DNA of 64,000 nucleotides from Sphaerotilus sulfidivorans (GCF_013426975.1 NZ_JACCPY010000002.1:62001-126000), one strand, 5' to 3'. Positions 36,344-46,607 are shown, numbered from the stretch's first letter. Translations and numbers: made by a program. Notes: generated by a model not told the origin, from the letters alone.

Positions 36344-39300
36344 ATGCTGGCGACTTTCTGCGGCTGGCGCCGCTCTTTCCTGCGACTCCTGTCGGGTGGC
36401 GCGCTGCTGCTGGCTTCGCTGCTGCTGGCTTCGCTGCCCGTGCGGGCGGCGGCCTTCGAATGGAACTGGGCCACCTCCACCTGCGAGGGCTCGACCGACG
36501 GCTGCCTCACCAACGGCACCCGGCGCTTTCCCGGCATCGGCTCCGGCTCGAACATGCGCGACATCCTGTTCACCCGGGTGTCGGCGGTGGGCAGCGCCAC
36601 GCCGGACACGCCGCGCAGCGGCTTCGGCAGCAACTCCACCGGACCGCAGGACCATCTCGGCGGCGAAGTGCGAGGCGACATGACGGCCGGCGCGGTGTCG
36701 CAGGTGCGCTACCGCCTGACCTTCGTCGCGCCCGGCACCAGCACGCCGCTGGCGCTGCCGGTGCCGGTCTACATGACCAGCCTGGACACTGACGGGTTCA
36801 ACTACCACGCCACCGGCGGCTTCCGCGAGCGCATCGAGTTCCACGGCACGCCGGCGGCCCTGCTGCCTGGCTCACAGCTCGAGCCCAGCACCAGCCTGGG
36901 CGGCGGGCAGGCCTTCCGCCCGGTGGTCTGCACCAATGGCACCGATGCGGGCTGCACCGCCTTCGGCGTCGGCGGCTATGCCTTCTATCCCGGCTTCAAC
37001 AACACCATGGCGGTGCAGGTGTCGGCGATCTATCCGGCCGGCCAGACTTCGCTGGAGTTCAGCTTCGGCATCGAGGTGTCGGCGGCCGGCCCGGGCAACT
37101 TCATCGAGTCGCGCCAGTTCGGCATCCAGGTCGGCATTCCCGATCCGGATGTGCAGCCGGTCTTCTCGAACCTGCCCACTGTCATCCGCCCGGGCCAGAC
37201 CTATACCGGCCTGACGCTGACTTGCTCCAATCCGGGGGCCACGGCATCGGCCCTGGCCACCAGCTGTGCGCCGACGGTCTCGACCGGCAGCATCAGCGCG
37301 CTGAGCTGCAGCCCGGCGGTGCCGGCCACGGTGGCGCCGGACGGTGCGATCACCTGCACCTTCAGCTATACCGCGCCCGGCACGCAGGGCGGCACCGACG
37401 AGGCGGCCACCCAGGTCGTCTTCACCGGCACCACCGGCTCGGTCAGCGACATCAACAAGACCAACGATGTCACCACCGCCAGCGCGCCGCTGATCGACGC
37501 GCTCGACGAGAGCCTGACGACACCGGTCGGCAGCGCCGCCTCGCTGCAGGTGCTGAGCAACGACGCCCGCGGCAGCAGCGCCGCCACCCTGGCCACCGTC
37601 TCGCTGGCCGCGGTCAGCCCGCCCACCGCAGGCTCCAGCTTCGATCCGTCGACCGGCCTGTTCAGCGTGCCGGCCGGCGCCGCGCCGGGCGTCTACAGCG
37701 TCACCTACCAGGTCTGTGCCCATCCGGCGGTGGTGCCGGCGGTCTGCGACACCGCGGTCGCCACCATCACGGTGGCCGCAGCCGACCTGTCACCGGTCTT
37801 CACCGGCCTGCCGACGGTGCTCGGTCCCGGCCAGACTTACACCGGCCTGACGCTGACCTGCACCAATGCCGCCAGCGCGACCACCGCGCAGGCGCCGGTC
37901 TGCCTGCCCTCGGCCTCTGCCGGCAGCGTCGGCAACATCGTCTGCAGCCCGGCGGGCGCGGCGACGCTGGCTGCCGGTGCCGCCATCCGCTGCACCTTCG
38001 ACTACACCGCGCCCTTCACCCAGGGCGGCACCGACGATGCGGCCACGCCGGTCACCTTCACCGGCACCACCGGCGCCACCAATGACGGCAACGCCGACAA
38101 CAACACCACCACCTCGGACGCGGTGATGATCGACGCGGTCGACGATGCGGTCGCGCGCACGCCGGGCCAGCCCGGCCAGACCAGCCCGGTCGGCGGCAAC
38201 GACCAGTGGCCGACGGGCAGCAGCTTTTCCCGCATCGGAGGCAGCTGCACCAATGCCTCGGTCTCGGCCGATGGCACCGCCACCTTCGACGTGCCGGCCA
38301 GCGGCAGCTGCACCGTGCTCTACCGGGTCTGCGCGCCGACGCCGAACGCGACGTCCTGCGACACCGCGACGCTGACGGTCACGCCGTCGGCCACCTCGGC
38401 CGACCTGTCGGTCGCGATCACCGGCGTGCCGCCGACCGCCGCACCGGGCACTGTCGTCACCGGCACGCTGACCTGCACCAATGCCGGCCCGGATGCCGCG
38501 CTGCAGGCCACCTGTGCCGGCGGCGCCGGCACCAGCACCTCGAACTGCCGGGTCGGCGGCGTGGCGGTCACGCTGCCGCTGGCCAGCCTGGCCGCGGGTC
38601 AGGCGATCGTCTGCGACATCAGCGCCACCACGCCGTCCAGCGGCCGGCTGACCGTGCCGGCCACCACCGGCGCGTCCAACGACACCAACACCAGCAACAA
38701 CAGCACCTCGGTCGAGGTGGTGGTGCTGGTCGGCCCGGACCTGCGGCTGGCCAAGTCGCATGAGCCGGCGCTGTTCATCGGCGGCCAGACCGGCCGCTAC
38801 CTGCTGGTGGTGCGCAACGAGGGCGATGCGCCGACCAGCGCCGCCTACAGCGTCGAGGATCCGCTGCCGGCCGGCATGACGGTCGCCGCGCTGCCCGGCG
38901 GCAGCGGCTGGGACTGCAGCGCCACCGTCGTCGGCTCCAGCCGCCTGAGCTGCAGCCGTGCCGAGGTGCTGGCGGTCGGCCAGAGCGCGCCGGCGATCAC
39001 GCTGGTGGTGAACGTGGCGGCCGCGGCCTGCGCCTCGCCCGATGCCAACGGCCAGTGCACCACCGTCAACACCGCCACCGTCTCCGGCGGCGGCGAGCAT
39101 GCCTCGCGCCAGTCCGACAACCAGGGCAGCGATGCCACGCCGGTGCGCCTGGCCGGCTCGGTCAGCGGCCGGGTCTGGATCGATGCCGACCATGACCGGC
39201 GCCAGGGCAGCAGCGAGCGCGGCGCCAGCGGCGTGACCGTCGAGGTGATCAACGCGGCCGGCACGCTGGTCGGCAGCGCGCTCACCGATGCGCAGGGCGA

Positions 39301-41035
39301 CTACATCGTGCGCGACATTCCGGTCGGCAGCTACACGATCCGCTTCCGCGACGCGGGCAGCGGCGCCTACTACGGCCGGCCGGTCTCGAACGATCCGGCC
39401 GGTGGCAACGATCCGACAGCCGACAGCGCCACCGGCGTCGTGGCGGCCGGCGTGCTGCAGGGCGTCAGCGTGCCGCTGGGCGCCACTCGCATCAACCAGA
39501 GCCTGCCGCTGGATCCGTCCGGGGTGGTCTACGACAGCGCCAGCCGCGCCGCGCTCGGCGGCGCCACGGTCGCGCTGCTGGACGCCAGCGGCGCGCTGGT
39601 GCCCTCCAGCTGCGTGGTCGGCGGCATCAACCGCCTGACCACCGTCGCCAGCGGCGCGCTGGCCGGCGCCTACAGCTTCCTGCTGCTCAATCCGGCGCCC
39701 GAAGGCTGTCCGGGCGCGGGCAGCTACCAGCTGCAGGTCACGCCGCCGGCCGGCTACCTGGCCAGCACCAGCATCCCGGCGCAGGCCGGCGTGCTGGTGC
39801 CGCCTGCCGGCTGCGTCGGCGGGGTCGGCGCCGGCGTGTGTGCGGTGCAGTCGCAGGCGCTGCCGCCCTCGGGCAGCGAGTCGACCGCCTACTATCTGTC
39901 GATCCGGCTGGACCCGGCCAGCGGTCCGGACGTGATCAACAACCACATTCCGCTGGATCCCTCGAGCAGCGGCACGCTGCTGGTGGTCAAGACCGGCGAC
40001 CGCACGCAGGCGGAGATCGGCGACTCGGTGCGCTACAGCATCGCGGTTCGCCGCACCGACAGCGGCGGCGCGACGCTGCCGGCGGTCGAGATCATCGACA
40101 CGCTGCCGGCGGGCTTCCGCTACATCGCCGGCACCGCGATGGTGGGCGGCGTGAAGATCGCCGATCCGAGCGGTGCGCCGGGCCCGGTGCTGCGCTTCCG
40201 GATCGGCGCGCTGGCGGCCGGCGCCAGCAGCACGCTGAGCTACCGGGTGCGCATCGGCGTGGGTGCGCAGCAGGGCACGGGCATCAACCGGGCCCAGGCC
40301 ACCGGCACGCCGGGCGCGGTCTGCGGCAGCAGCGCCGATGCGCTGTGCTCCAACATCAGCCAGTTCCGGGTGACGGTCACCGGCGGCGTGTTCGGTGCGG
40401 AGGCCTGCGTGGTCGGGCGGGTCTTCGTCGACTGCAGCCATGACCATGTGCAGGGGCCTGAGGAGCCGGGCATTCCGGGCGTGCGCTTCTACCTGAACGA
40501 CGGCACCTCGCTGATCAGCGATGTCGAGGGCAAGTACAGCGTCTGCGGCCTGGCACCGCGCACCGCCGTCATGGTGGTCGACGGCTCGACGCTGCCGCGC
40601 GGCAGCCGGCTCACCACCAGTTCGAACCGCAATGCGGGCGACGCCTTCAGCCTTTTCCTCGACCTGAAGAACGGCGAGCTGCACCGCGCCGACTTCATCG
40701 AGGGCAGCTGCTCGAACACCGTGCTCGAGCAGGTCAAGGCCCGCCGCGCGCGCGGCGAGACGCAGACGCTCGAGACCGAGAAGAAGGGCGGCCGGGTGCT
40801 GAAGTTCGATGGCAAGCCGGTCACCGCGCCGGCCCAGGCCACCGACAGCGCCCGCCAGCGCGGCAGCGCCGCCGGCCAGGGCGAGGCCGGTGCGGTCAAG
40901 CCGCGCCAGGCGGTCGGCACCGCAGGCACCGCCGGCGCCCGCACCGAGACCCGCGAGACGCTGCGCGAGCCGGTCTCGGTCAATCCGGCGTCCTCCGGCG
41001 CCACCGTGCCGTCGGCCGAGGAGGACGTGCGATGA
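36344..41035 (+). CDS. Large secreted repeat protein with DUF11- and SdrD_B-like domains
   Basis: Starting at MLATFCG gives 1563 residues; the frame opens 22 codons earlier with no signal. A signal peptide (hydrophobic 14-31, cleavage near 36) leads into a cysteine-containing N-terminal domain. Two paralogous repeats at about 270-387 and 484-597 both begin PGQTYTGLTLTC and end in TTGS/TTGA. DUF11-like segments lie at about 799-925 and 1212-1335, an SdrD_B-like domain at about 940-1010 (GRVWIDADHDRRQGSSERG) and another at 1356-1450 (GRVFVDCSHDHVQG). The last 110 residues are disordered. No LPXTG, PEP-CTERM or autotransporter barrel was seen, so export and anchoring must use a partner, probably the barrel gene that overlaps it by 4 bp. 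Confidence 0.82.
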   Translation: MLATFCGWRRSFLRLLSGGALLLASLLLASLPVRAAAFEWNWATSTCEGSTDGCLTNGTRRFPGIGSGSNMRDILFTRVSAVGSATPDTPRSGFGSNSTGPQDHLGGEVRGDMTAGAVSQVRYRLTFVAPGTSTPLALPVPVYMTSLDTDGFNYHATGGFRERIEFHGTPAALLPGSQLEPSTSLGGGQAFRPVVCTNGTDAGCTAFGVGGYAFYPGFNNTMAVQVSAIYPAGQTSLEFSFGIEVSAAGPGNFIESRQFGIQVGIPDPDVQPVFSNLPTVIRPGQTYTGLTLTCSNPGATASALATSCAPTVSTGSISALSCSPAVPATVAPDGAITCTFSYTAPGTQGGTDEAATQVVFTGTTGSVSDINKTNDVTTASAPLIDALDESLTTPVGSAASLQVLSNDARGSSAATLATVSLAAVSPPTAGSSFDPSTGLFSVPAGAAPGVYSVTYQVCAHPAVVPAVCDTAVATITVAAADLSPVFTGLPTVLGPGQTYTGLTLTCTNAASATTAQAPVCLPSASAGSVGNIVCSPAGAATLAAGAAIRCTFDYTAPFTQGGTDDAATPVTFTGTTGATNDGNADNNTTTSDAVMIDAVDDAVARTPGQPGQTSPVGGNDQWPTGSSFSRIGGSCTNASVSADGTATFDVPASGSCTVLYRVCAPTPNATSCDTATLTVTPSATSADLSVAITGVPPTAAPGTVVTGTLTCTNAGPDAALQATCAGGAGTSTSNCRVGGVAVTLPLASLAAGQAIVCDISATTPSSGRLTVPATTGASNDTNTSNNSTSVEVVVLVGPDLRLAKSHEPALFIGGQTGRYLLVVRNEGDAPTSAAYSVEDPLPAGMTVAALPGGSGWDCSATVVGSSRLSCSRAEVLAVGQSAPAITLVVNVAAAACASPDANGQCTTVNTATVSGGGEHASRQSDNQGSDATPVRLAGSVSGRVWIDADHDRRQGSSERGASGVTVEVINAAGTLVGSALTDAQGDYIVRDIPVGSYTIRFRDAGSGAYYGRPVSNDPAGGNDPTADSATGVVAAGVLQGVSVPLGATRINQSLPLDPSGVVYDSASRAALGGATVALLDASGALVPSSCVVGGINRLTTVASGALAGAYSFLLLNPAPEGCPGAGSYQLQVTPPAGYLASTSIPAQAGVLVPPAGCVGGVGAGVCAVQSQALPPSGSESTAYYLSIRLDPASGPDVINNHIPLDPSSSGTLLVVKTGDRTQAEIGDSVRYSIAVRRTDSGGATLPAVEIIDTLPAGFRYIAGTAMVGGVKIADPSGAPGPVLRFRIGALAAGASSTLSYRVRIGVGAQQGTGINRAQATGTPGAVCGSSADALCSNISQFRVTVTGGVFGAEACVVGRVFVDCSHDHVQGPEEPGIPGVRFYLNDGTSLISDVEGKYSVCGLAPRTAVMVVDGSTLPRGSRLTTSSNRNAGDAFSLFLDLKNGELHRADFIEGSCSNTVLEQVKARRARGETQTLETEKKGGRVLKFDGKPVTAPAQATDSARQRGSAAGQGEAGAVKPRQAVGTAGTAGARTETRETLREPVSVNPASSGATVPSAEEDVR

Positions 41036-44000
41036 GCCGCCTGCTGCCAGCCGACCGAACGAACCGATCTGTCACGACTGCCACGATGCTTCCGAACCTG
41101 TCGTCGCCCGCGCTGCTGCCGAAGCCGCTGCATCTTGCCGTGCGGCATGCGCTGCCCGCGCTGGCCGCGGGCCTGGCCCTGAGCGCCGGCCTGGCCCGCG
41201 CCCAGGTCGATGTCGATCCGGCGCAGCCGCTCGGCGAGGCACCGGGCCGCTACCGCCCGCTGTTCACGCTGCCCGAGCCGGCCGGCGCGCCGCGCATCCT
41301 GCTCGACGGCCAGTACGCGGCCAATGCCCGCGTCGGCCGGCTGGCGGTCGAGGTGCATGGCGCCGGTGCGCCGGCCGACGGGGTGACGCCGGTCGAGATC
41401 GTCGTGCGCGTCTTCGACCGCGAGGGCCGGCCGCTGCGCGAGCCGGTGCTGGTCACCGTCGAGCACCGTGGCGGCGCCCGGCTGCTGCTGCCCGAGGCCC
41501 GCACCGACGAGGACGGCGCCGACCGCCGCGACGTCGACCGCAGCGTGCCCGGCACGCAGCTGCGGGTCAGCGGCGGCGAGGCGCGCTTCAGCCTGATCGC
41601 ACCGGCCCAGCCCGAGGATGTGCTGCTGCGCCTGAGCGCCGGCGAGGCCGAGGTGGCCGGCACCATCGGCTTCGATCCCGATGTGCGCGAGATGATCGCC
41701 GCCGGCCTGATCGAGGGCGTCATCGGCCGCAGCTCGCGGCGCTACGACGGCGCGGTGTCGCCGGCGCGTGTCGACGACGGTTTCGAGACCGAGCTGCGCC
41801 ACTGGAGCCGCGACTTCGACAGCGGCCGCAGCCGCGCGGCGCTGCGCGCCAGCGTCTTCCTGAAGGGCAGGATCCGCGGCGACCGGCTGCTGACGCTGGC
41901 CTACGACTCCGACAAGGACACCCGCGCCCGGCTGCTGCGCGACATCCGCCCCGAGGCCTGGTATCCGGTCTACGGCGACGCCAGCGTCAAGGGCTTCGAC
42001 GCGCGCAGCGCCTCGAAGCTCTATGTGCGGGTCGACCAGGGCCGCAGCTTCGTGATGTACGGCGACTTCGCCTCCGGCGAGGGCGTGACGCCGGCCGCAG
42101 GCGGTGGCGTGGTGGCCGGCACCCGGCTGCGCCAGCTCGGCAGCTACCAGCGCACGCTCACCGGTGTGAAGCTGCACCGCGAGAGCGCGGACGGCTTCGT
42201 CAATGTCTTCGCCAGCCGCGACACGCTGCGCCATGTCACCGAGGAGATCGCCGCCAACGGCACCAGCGGTCCGTTTGCGGTCGGCGGCACGCAGGCGCTC
42301 GAGAACAGCGAGCAGGTCCAGCTGATCGTGCGCGACCGCAACAACCTGAACACCGTGCTGTCGGTGACGACGCTGGTGCGGCTGAGCGACTACAGCTTCG
42401 AGCCCTTCAGCGGCCGCATCCTGCTGACCCGCCCGATCCCGAGCCAGGATGCCGACGGCAATCCGATCCACCTGCGCATCAGCTACGAGGTCGACCAGGG
42501 CGGAGACGCCTTCTGGCTGGCCGGGGCCGATGGCCAGATCAACCTGGGCGAGCGGGCCAGCCTGGGCGGCGCGATCATCGAGGACCGCAATCCGCAGGCG
42601 CCGTTCCGGCTCGCCAGCGTGCATGCGGGCGTGAAGCTGGGCGCGGCGACCGAACTGGTCGTCGAGGCCGCGCAGACCGAGGCGTCGCTGTCGGCGGTCG
42701 GCACCTCGCTGGTCGGCGCGCCGGTGCTGCCGGAGAGCGGCACCGCCACCGGCCGGGCCGCCCGCGTCGAGATCCAGCACCGTGGCGAGCGCCTGGAGGC
42801 ACGGCTGCGTGCGGCGCGCACCGGCGCGGCCTTTGCCAACACCGCCGCCGGCGTGCAGCCCGGCAGCGAGCAGCTGGGCGGCTCGGTGCGCTGGCAGGCC
42901 GACGAGGACTGGGCGCTGCGCGTCGAGCTGCAGCGCGACCGCGACACCGCCACCGAGGCCCGGGCCAGCGGCGCCAGCCTCGGCGCCGACTACCGTCTGA
43001 GCCCGGCGCTGACCCTCGGCGTCGGCCTGCGCCGCATCGAGGAGAGCGGCCGCCTGCGGGGCGCGCTGGCCGGGCTGGCGGCCAATCCGTCGGCGGGCAG
43101 CCATTACGCGCCGGGCTCGGACGGCGGCTTCAGCGGCGCCGGCAGCACCACGCTGCTCAATGCCAACAGCGCGCTGGCCTCCTACGGCAGCGGCGCGGCG
43201 CCGGGCACGGTGCCCGACCTGGAGACCACCACCGCCTTTGCCGGCGCGAGCTGGCGGGCCAGCGATCGCTGGACGCTCAAGGGCCTGGCCGAGGCCGCGG
43301 TCGATGGCCAGGACCGCCACCGTGTCGAGCTGGCGGCCAGCTACCAGCTGGCCGAGCGGGCGCGCCTGTATGCGCGCGCCGAGCATCAGGACGGCCTGTC
43401 CTCGCGCTATGCGCTCGACGGCGCCAGCAGCCGCGGCCAGGCGATCGCGCTGGGCATCGACGGCCGCTACATGCACGGCGGCGATGTCTTCAGCGAATAC
43501 CGCCTGCGCGACGCCAGCGACGGCCGCGCCTCGCAGGTCGCCACCGGCGTGCGCAATGTCTGGCAGCTGCGCCCGGGCTGGGCGATGAGCACCGGGCTGG
43601 AGCGGCTGCGCATTCTCGACGGCAGCGGCCAGAACGCCACCGCCGCGACGCTGGGCTCCGACTGGACCGACAGCGAGTGGTGGAAGCTCTCCGGCCGCCT
43701 GGAGTGGCGCCGGCTGGAGGCCAGCGGCGCGTCGACGACCACCAGCTCGGCGCTGACCGCGCAGGACAGCTGGCTGACGACGCTGACCGCGGTGCGCCGC
43801 CTCGACCGCGACTGGACCGTGCTGGCGCGCAACTACTACCTGGCGACCGACAACCACGGCGCACGACCGAACGGCTGGCAGGACCGCTTCCAGGTCGGTC
43901 TGGCCTGGCGCCCGGTCGACCACAACCGCATCGACGTGCTGGGCAAGTACGAATACAAGGTCGAGGACAACATCAACGCCACCGAGGAGTGGCGGCGGGT

Positions 44001-44442
44001 GCATGTCGGCGCGGTGCAGGCCAATGTGCATCCCGCGCGGGCCTGGTGGGCCTCGGGGCGGCTGGCGGGCAAGACGGTGTCCGAGCGCTTCCCGGTCGCC
44101 GAGGGCGGGGTGCAGGACCGCTACCGCGCCTGGCTGGTGAGCGGGCGGCTGATCCATGACCTGAGCGAGCGCTGGGACCTGGGCCTGCAGCTCAGCCTGA
44201 TGCGAGGCCAGGCCAGCGGCCAGAGCGGCGCGTCCTGGCAGCGCTCGGTCGGGGTGGAGGTGGGCTATCTGGTGCAGTCCAACCTGTGGCTGTCAGCCGG
44301 GTACAACGCCAGCGGCTTCCGCGACCGCGATCTCTCGAGCGACTACACCGCGCGCGGTGCCTACCTGCGGCTGCGCTTCAAGTTCGACGCCGACCTGTTT
44401 GCCGGGGCCGACCCGGTCGTGAACCGCGCGCTGCCGCGCTGA
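41032..44442 (+). CDS. Outer-membrane beta-barrel candidate with N-terminal Ig-like domain
   Basis: The 1136-residue protein has an N-terminal signal (hydrophobic 39-55, cleavage after ARA57). A second ATG at 41086 would give a more usual signal length, but the ATG at 41032 overlaps the previous stop in ATGA. Residues about 60-220 look like an Ig/Big_1 domain (VEIVVRVFDREGRPLREPVLVTVEHRGG). The rest is a long run of alternating strands rich in Trp, Tyr, Arg and Asp (GASWRASDRWTLKG, RLEWRRLEASG, YLRLRFKFD near the C-terminus), typical of a large barrel. No TonB box or plug was recognised. It may secrete or hold the repeat protein encoded upstream. Confidence 0.72.
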   Translation: MSRLLPADRTNRSVTTATMLPNLSSPALLPKPLHLAVRHALPALAAGLALSAGLARAQVDVDPAQPLGEAPGRYRPLFTLPEPAGAPRILLDGQYAANARVGRLAVEVHGAGAPADGVTPVEIVVRVFDREGRPLREPVLVTVEHRGGARLLLPEARTDEDGADRRDVDRSVPGTQLRVSGGEARFSLIAPAQPEDVLLRLSAGEAEVAGTIGFDPDVREMIAAGLIEGVIGRSSRRYDGAVSPARVDDGFETELRHWSRDFDSGRSRAALRASVFLKGRIRGDRLLTLAYDSDKDTRARLLRDIRPEAWYPVYGDASVKGFDARSASKLYVRVDQGRSFVMYGDFASGEGVTPAAGGGVVAGTRLRQLGSYQRTLTGVKLHRESADGFVNVFASRDTLRHVTEEIAANGTSGPFAVGGTQALENSEQVQLIVRDRNNLNTVLSVTTLVRLSDYSFEPFSGRILLTRPIPSQDADGNPIHLRISYEVDQGGDAFWLAGADGQINLGERASLGGAIIEDRNPQAPFRLASVHAGVKLGAATELVVEAAQTEASLSAVGTSLVGAPVLPESGTATGRAARVEIQHRGERLEARLRAARTGAAFANTAAGVQPGSEQLGGSVRWQADEDWALRVELQRDRDTATEARASGASLGADYRLSPALTLGVGLRRIEESGRLRGALAGLAANPSAGSHYAPGSDGGFSGAGSTTLLNANSALASYGSGAAPGTVPDLETTTAFAGASWRASDRWTLKGLAEAAVDGQDRHRVELAASYQLAERARLYARAEHQDGLSSRYALDGASSRGQAIALGIDGRYMHGGDVFSEYRLRDASDGRASQVATGVRNVWQLRPGWAMSTGLERLRILDGSGQNATAATLGSDWTDSEWWKLSGRLEWRRLEASGASTTTSSALTAQDSWLTTLTAVRRLDRDWTVLARNYYLATDNHGARPNGWQDRFQVGLAWRPVDHNRIDVLGKYEYKVEDNINATEEWRRVHVGAVQANVHPARAWWASGRLAGKTVSERFPVAEGGVQDRYRAWLVSGRLIHDLSERWDLGLQLSLMRGQASGQSGASWQRSVGVEVGYLVQSNLWLSAGYNASGFRDRDLSSDYTARGAYLRLRFKFDADLFAGADPVVNRALPR

Positions 44443-44448
44443 TCCATC

Positions 44449-45492
44449 ATGAAGAACCTCCGCGTTTCCCTCTCCACGCTGGCGGCGGCGTCGCTGCTGA
44501 CGCTCGCACCGGTGGCCGCCCGCGCCGATGCCGCCACCGATGGCCAGCTCGCCGCCGACCATGCCGCCTACCGCGCGCAGCAGCAGGCGATCGCCGACCT
44601 GAACGCCACCGGCCGCCACCCGCTGCGCAGCCATCCGCTGGCCAAGGCGCAGTGCTGGCTCGATGTCAGCTTCCATGAATACACCCGCAACGACCGCTCG
44701 GCCTTCCCGGCCGAGGCGCTGCACGAGTCGCGCCGCATCACCGGCTACCTGGCCGGCGGCGGCGTGCCTGGCGCCGAGGCCGATCCGTCGCGCCAGACGC
44801 CGCGGGTCAACGGCGCGGCGCGGCTGCGCGAGGACCTGTGGACCCGGCTGGGCGCGCTGCGCGAGCACCGCGGCTGGGCCTGCGCGCAGCAGCTCGCCGC
44901 CTGCGCCGAGGTCGAGCTGGTGCATGCCGGCAACGAGCACAACCAGCTCGGCTGGCGCCATGCCCGGCCCTACATCCAGATCGCCGAGGACCAGGTCGGC
45001 GATGCGGCCCGTGCGGCCGAACTGTGCCCGGTCGATCCGCCGCCCGCACCGCCGACCCCGCCGGCCCCGCCTGCGCCGCCAGTCCCGCCGGTGCCCCCGC
45101 CGGTGGTCAACGAGCGCATCGTGCTGAGCGCCAGCGTGCTGTTCGGCTTCGACCGCCGCGGCATCGACGACCTGCTGCCGGGCGGCCGCGCCCAGCTCGA
45201 CCAGCTGGCGGTGCGGCTGGACAAGGTCTATGCACGCATCGACCGCCTCGAGCTGATCGGCCACACCGACCGGCTCGGCGGCGAGGCCTACAACCGCCAG
45301 CTCTCGCAGGACCGCGCCGAAACGATCCGCGCCTATCTGGCCAGCCGCGGCGTCGCGGTGTCGATGATCGCCACCGGCCGCGGCAGCGAGCAGCCGCTGG
45401 TCGAGTGCAGCCAGAAGAGCCCGGCGGCGCTGCGGGCCTGCCTGCAGCCGAACCGCCGCGTCGAGCTGGACATCACCGGCGTGCCGCGCTGA
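44449..45492 (+). CDS. OmpA-family peptidoglycan-binding protein
   Basis: The 347-residue protein has a signal peptide (cleavage near ARA-DAA), a helical N-terminal domain with a Cys pair (CAQQLAAC), a Pro-rich linker (about 194-219) and a C-terminal OmpA domain with LELIGHTDRLGGEAYNRQLS and RAETIRAYLASRG, which binds peptidoglycan. It lies 6 bp after the barrel gene and belongs to the same operon; it probably fixes the system to the cell wall. Its start lies in ATCATGAAGAAC just after the barrel stop. Confidence 0.87.
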   Translation: MKNLRVSLSTLAAASLLTLAPVAARADAATDGQLAADHAAYRAQQQAIADLNATGRHPLRSHPLAKAQCWLDVSFHEYTRNDRSAFPAEALHESRRITGYLAGGGVPGAEADPSRQTPRVNGAARLREDLWTRLGALREHRGWACAQQLAACAEVELVHAGNEHNQLGWRHARPYIQIAEDQVGDAARAAELCPVDPPPAPPTPPAPPAPPVPPVPPPVVNERIVLSASVLFGFDRRGIDDLLPGGRAQLDQLAVRLDKVYARIDRLELIGHTDRLGGEAYNRQLSQDRAETIRAYLASRGVAVSMIATGRGSEQPLVECSQKSPAALRACLQPNRRVELDITGVPR

Positions 45493-45557
45493 GGTCATCC
45501 GGCCGCGTGCATACTGCGGTGCAGCATGGCTTGGCTGCTGCCCGCGGTCTGCGCGCG

Positions 45558-46607
45558 ATGTTCGACCTCCCGATCCTGCGCCGGCGTGTCCGGACCCCAC
45601 TGCCGCTGAGCCTGGCACTGCAGGGCGGCGGCGCACACGGCGCCTATGCCTGGGGCGTGCTCGATGCGCTGCTCGAGAGCGGCCGCTTCGTGCCGCAGGC
45701 GATCAGCGGTGCCAGCGCCGGGGCGATGAACGCGCTGGTGCTGGCCGATGGCTGGCTGCGCGACGGCCCTGACGGCGCGCGCGAGGCGCTCGACGCCTTC
45801 TGGCACCGGCTCGGCGAGCTGCTGCCCACCCACTGGTTCGTCGTCGGTGACGAGCGCCGGCCCAGCCTGCACGGCGGCGTGCGCCTGGCGATGCAGTGGA
45901 GCCGGCTGCTGTTCGCGCCGCAGCAGCTCAATCCGCTCGACCTCAATCCGCTGCGCGACCTGCTGCTCGAGCGCATCGACTTCGAGCGGCTGCGCCAGGC
46001 GGATGCGCCGCGCCTGTTCATCGCCACCACCCGGGCCGATACCGGCCGGCTGCGGCTGTTCGACAACCGCCGACTGTCGGTGGAGGTGGCGCTGGCCTCG
46101 GCCTGCCTGCCGACGCTGCACCGCACCGTCATGATCGACGGCCTGCCGCACTGGGACGGCGGCTTCAGCGCCAATCCGCCGCTGTGGCCGCTGGTCGAGC
46201 ACGGACCGGCCGAGGCCGATCTGCTGATCCTGATGCTGATGCCGCTGCGCTTCGCCGAGCTGCCCGGCGGGGCCGGCGCCATCCGCGAGCGCTCGCTCGA
46301 CATCGCCTTCGGCGCGGCCTTCCAGCGCGAGGCCTGGCTGCTCGGGCGCGCCTGGCAGGATGCCCGCGCCGGCAGCGGCTGGTCCGCCGGGCCGATGGCA
46401 CGTCGCTTGCGTGGACTGCGGCTGCATCTGATCGACGAGCGCCAGCAGCTGGCCGAACTGCCTGGCGAGTCCCGCCTGATCGCGCATCAGCCCTTTCTGA
46501 CCCATCTGCGCGATCTGGGCCGACAGCGCGCCCAGGACTGGCTGGCGCAGCATCGTGAGGCGATCGGGCGACGTTCGACGGTCGATCTGACCGAAGCCTT
46601 CGGCTGA
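45558..46607 (+). CDS. Patatin-like phospholipase
   Basis: The 349-residue protein has the patatin signature: the oxyanion loop LALQGGGAHGAYAWG (about 19-33), the nucleophile elbow SGASAG (Ser about 52) and the catalytic Asp in WDGGFSANP. It would hydrolyse acyl chains from lipids. No signal peptide is seen; the first 12 residues are basic. It starts 65 bp after the OmpA gene, so it could share the transcript. The frame is open far upstream, but that part lies over the OmpA coding region, so the ATG at 45558 is used. Confidence 0.87.
   Translation: MFDLPILRRRVRTPLPLSLALQGGGAHGAYAWGVLDALLESGRFVPQAISGASAGAMNALVLADGWLRDGPDGAREALDAFWHRLGELLPTHWFVVGDERRPSLHGGVRLAMQWSRLLFAPQQLNPLDLNPLRDLLLERIDFERLRQADAPRLFIATTRADTGRLRLFDNRRLSVEVALASACLPTLHRTVMIDGLPHWDGGFSANPPLWPLVEHGPAEADLLILMLMPLRFAELPGGAGAIRERSLDIAFGAAFQREAWLLGRAWQDARAGSGWSAGPMARRLRGLRLHLIDERQQLAELPGESRLIAHQPFLTHLRDLGRQRAQDWLAQHREAIGRRSTVDLTEAFG

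Noticed and set aside
37790-40684. A 964-codon minus-strand frame inside the repeat-protein gene
   Set aside because: Composition and position fit an antisense shadow, and repeated pieces simply mirror the sense repeats.
40489-44157. A 1222-codon minus-strand frame and an 1116-codon plus-strand frame over the barrel gene
   Set aside because: Both are Arg/Ala-rich frames caused by high GC. The frame starting at 41032 alone has a signal peptide, barrel-like strands and coupling to its neighbours.
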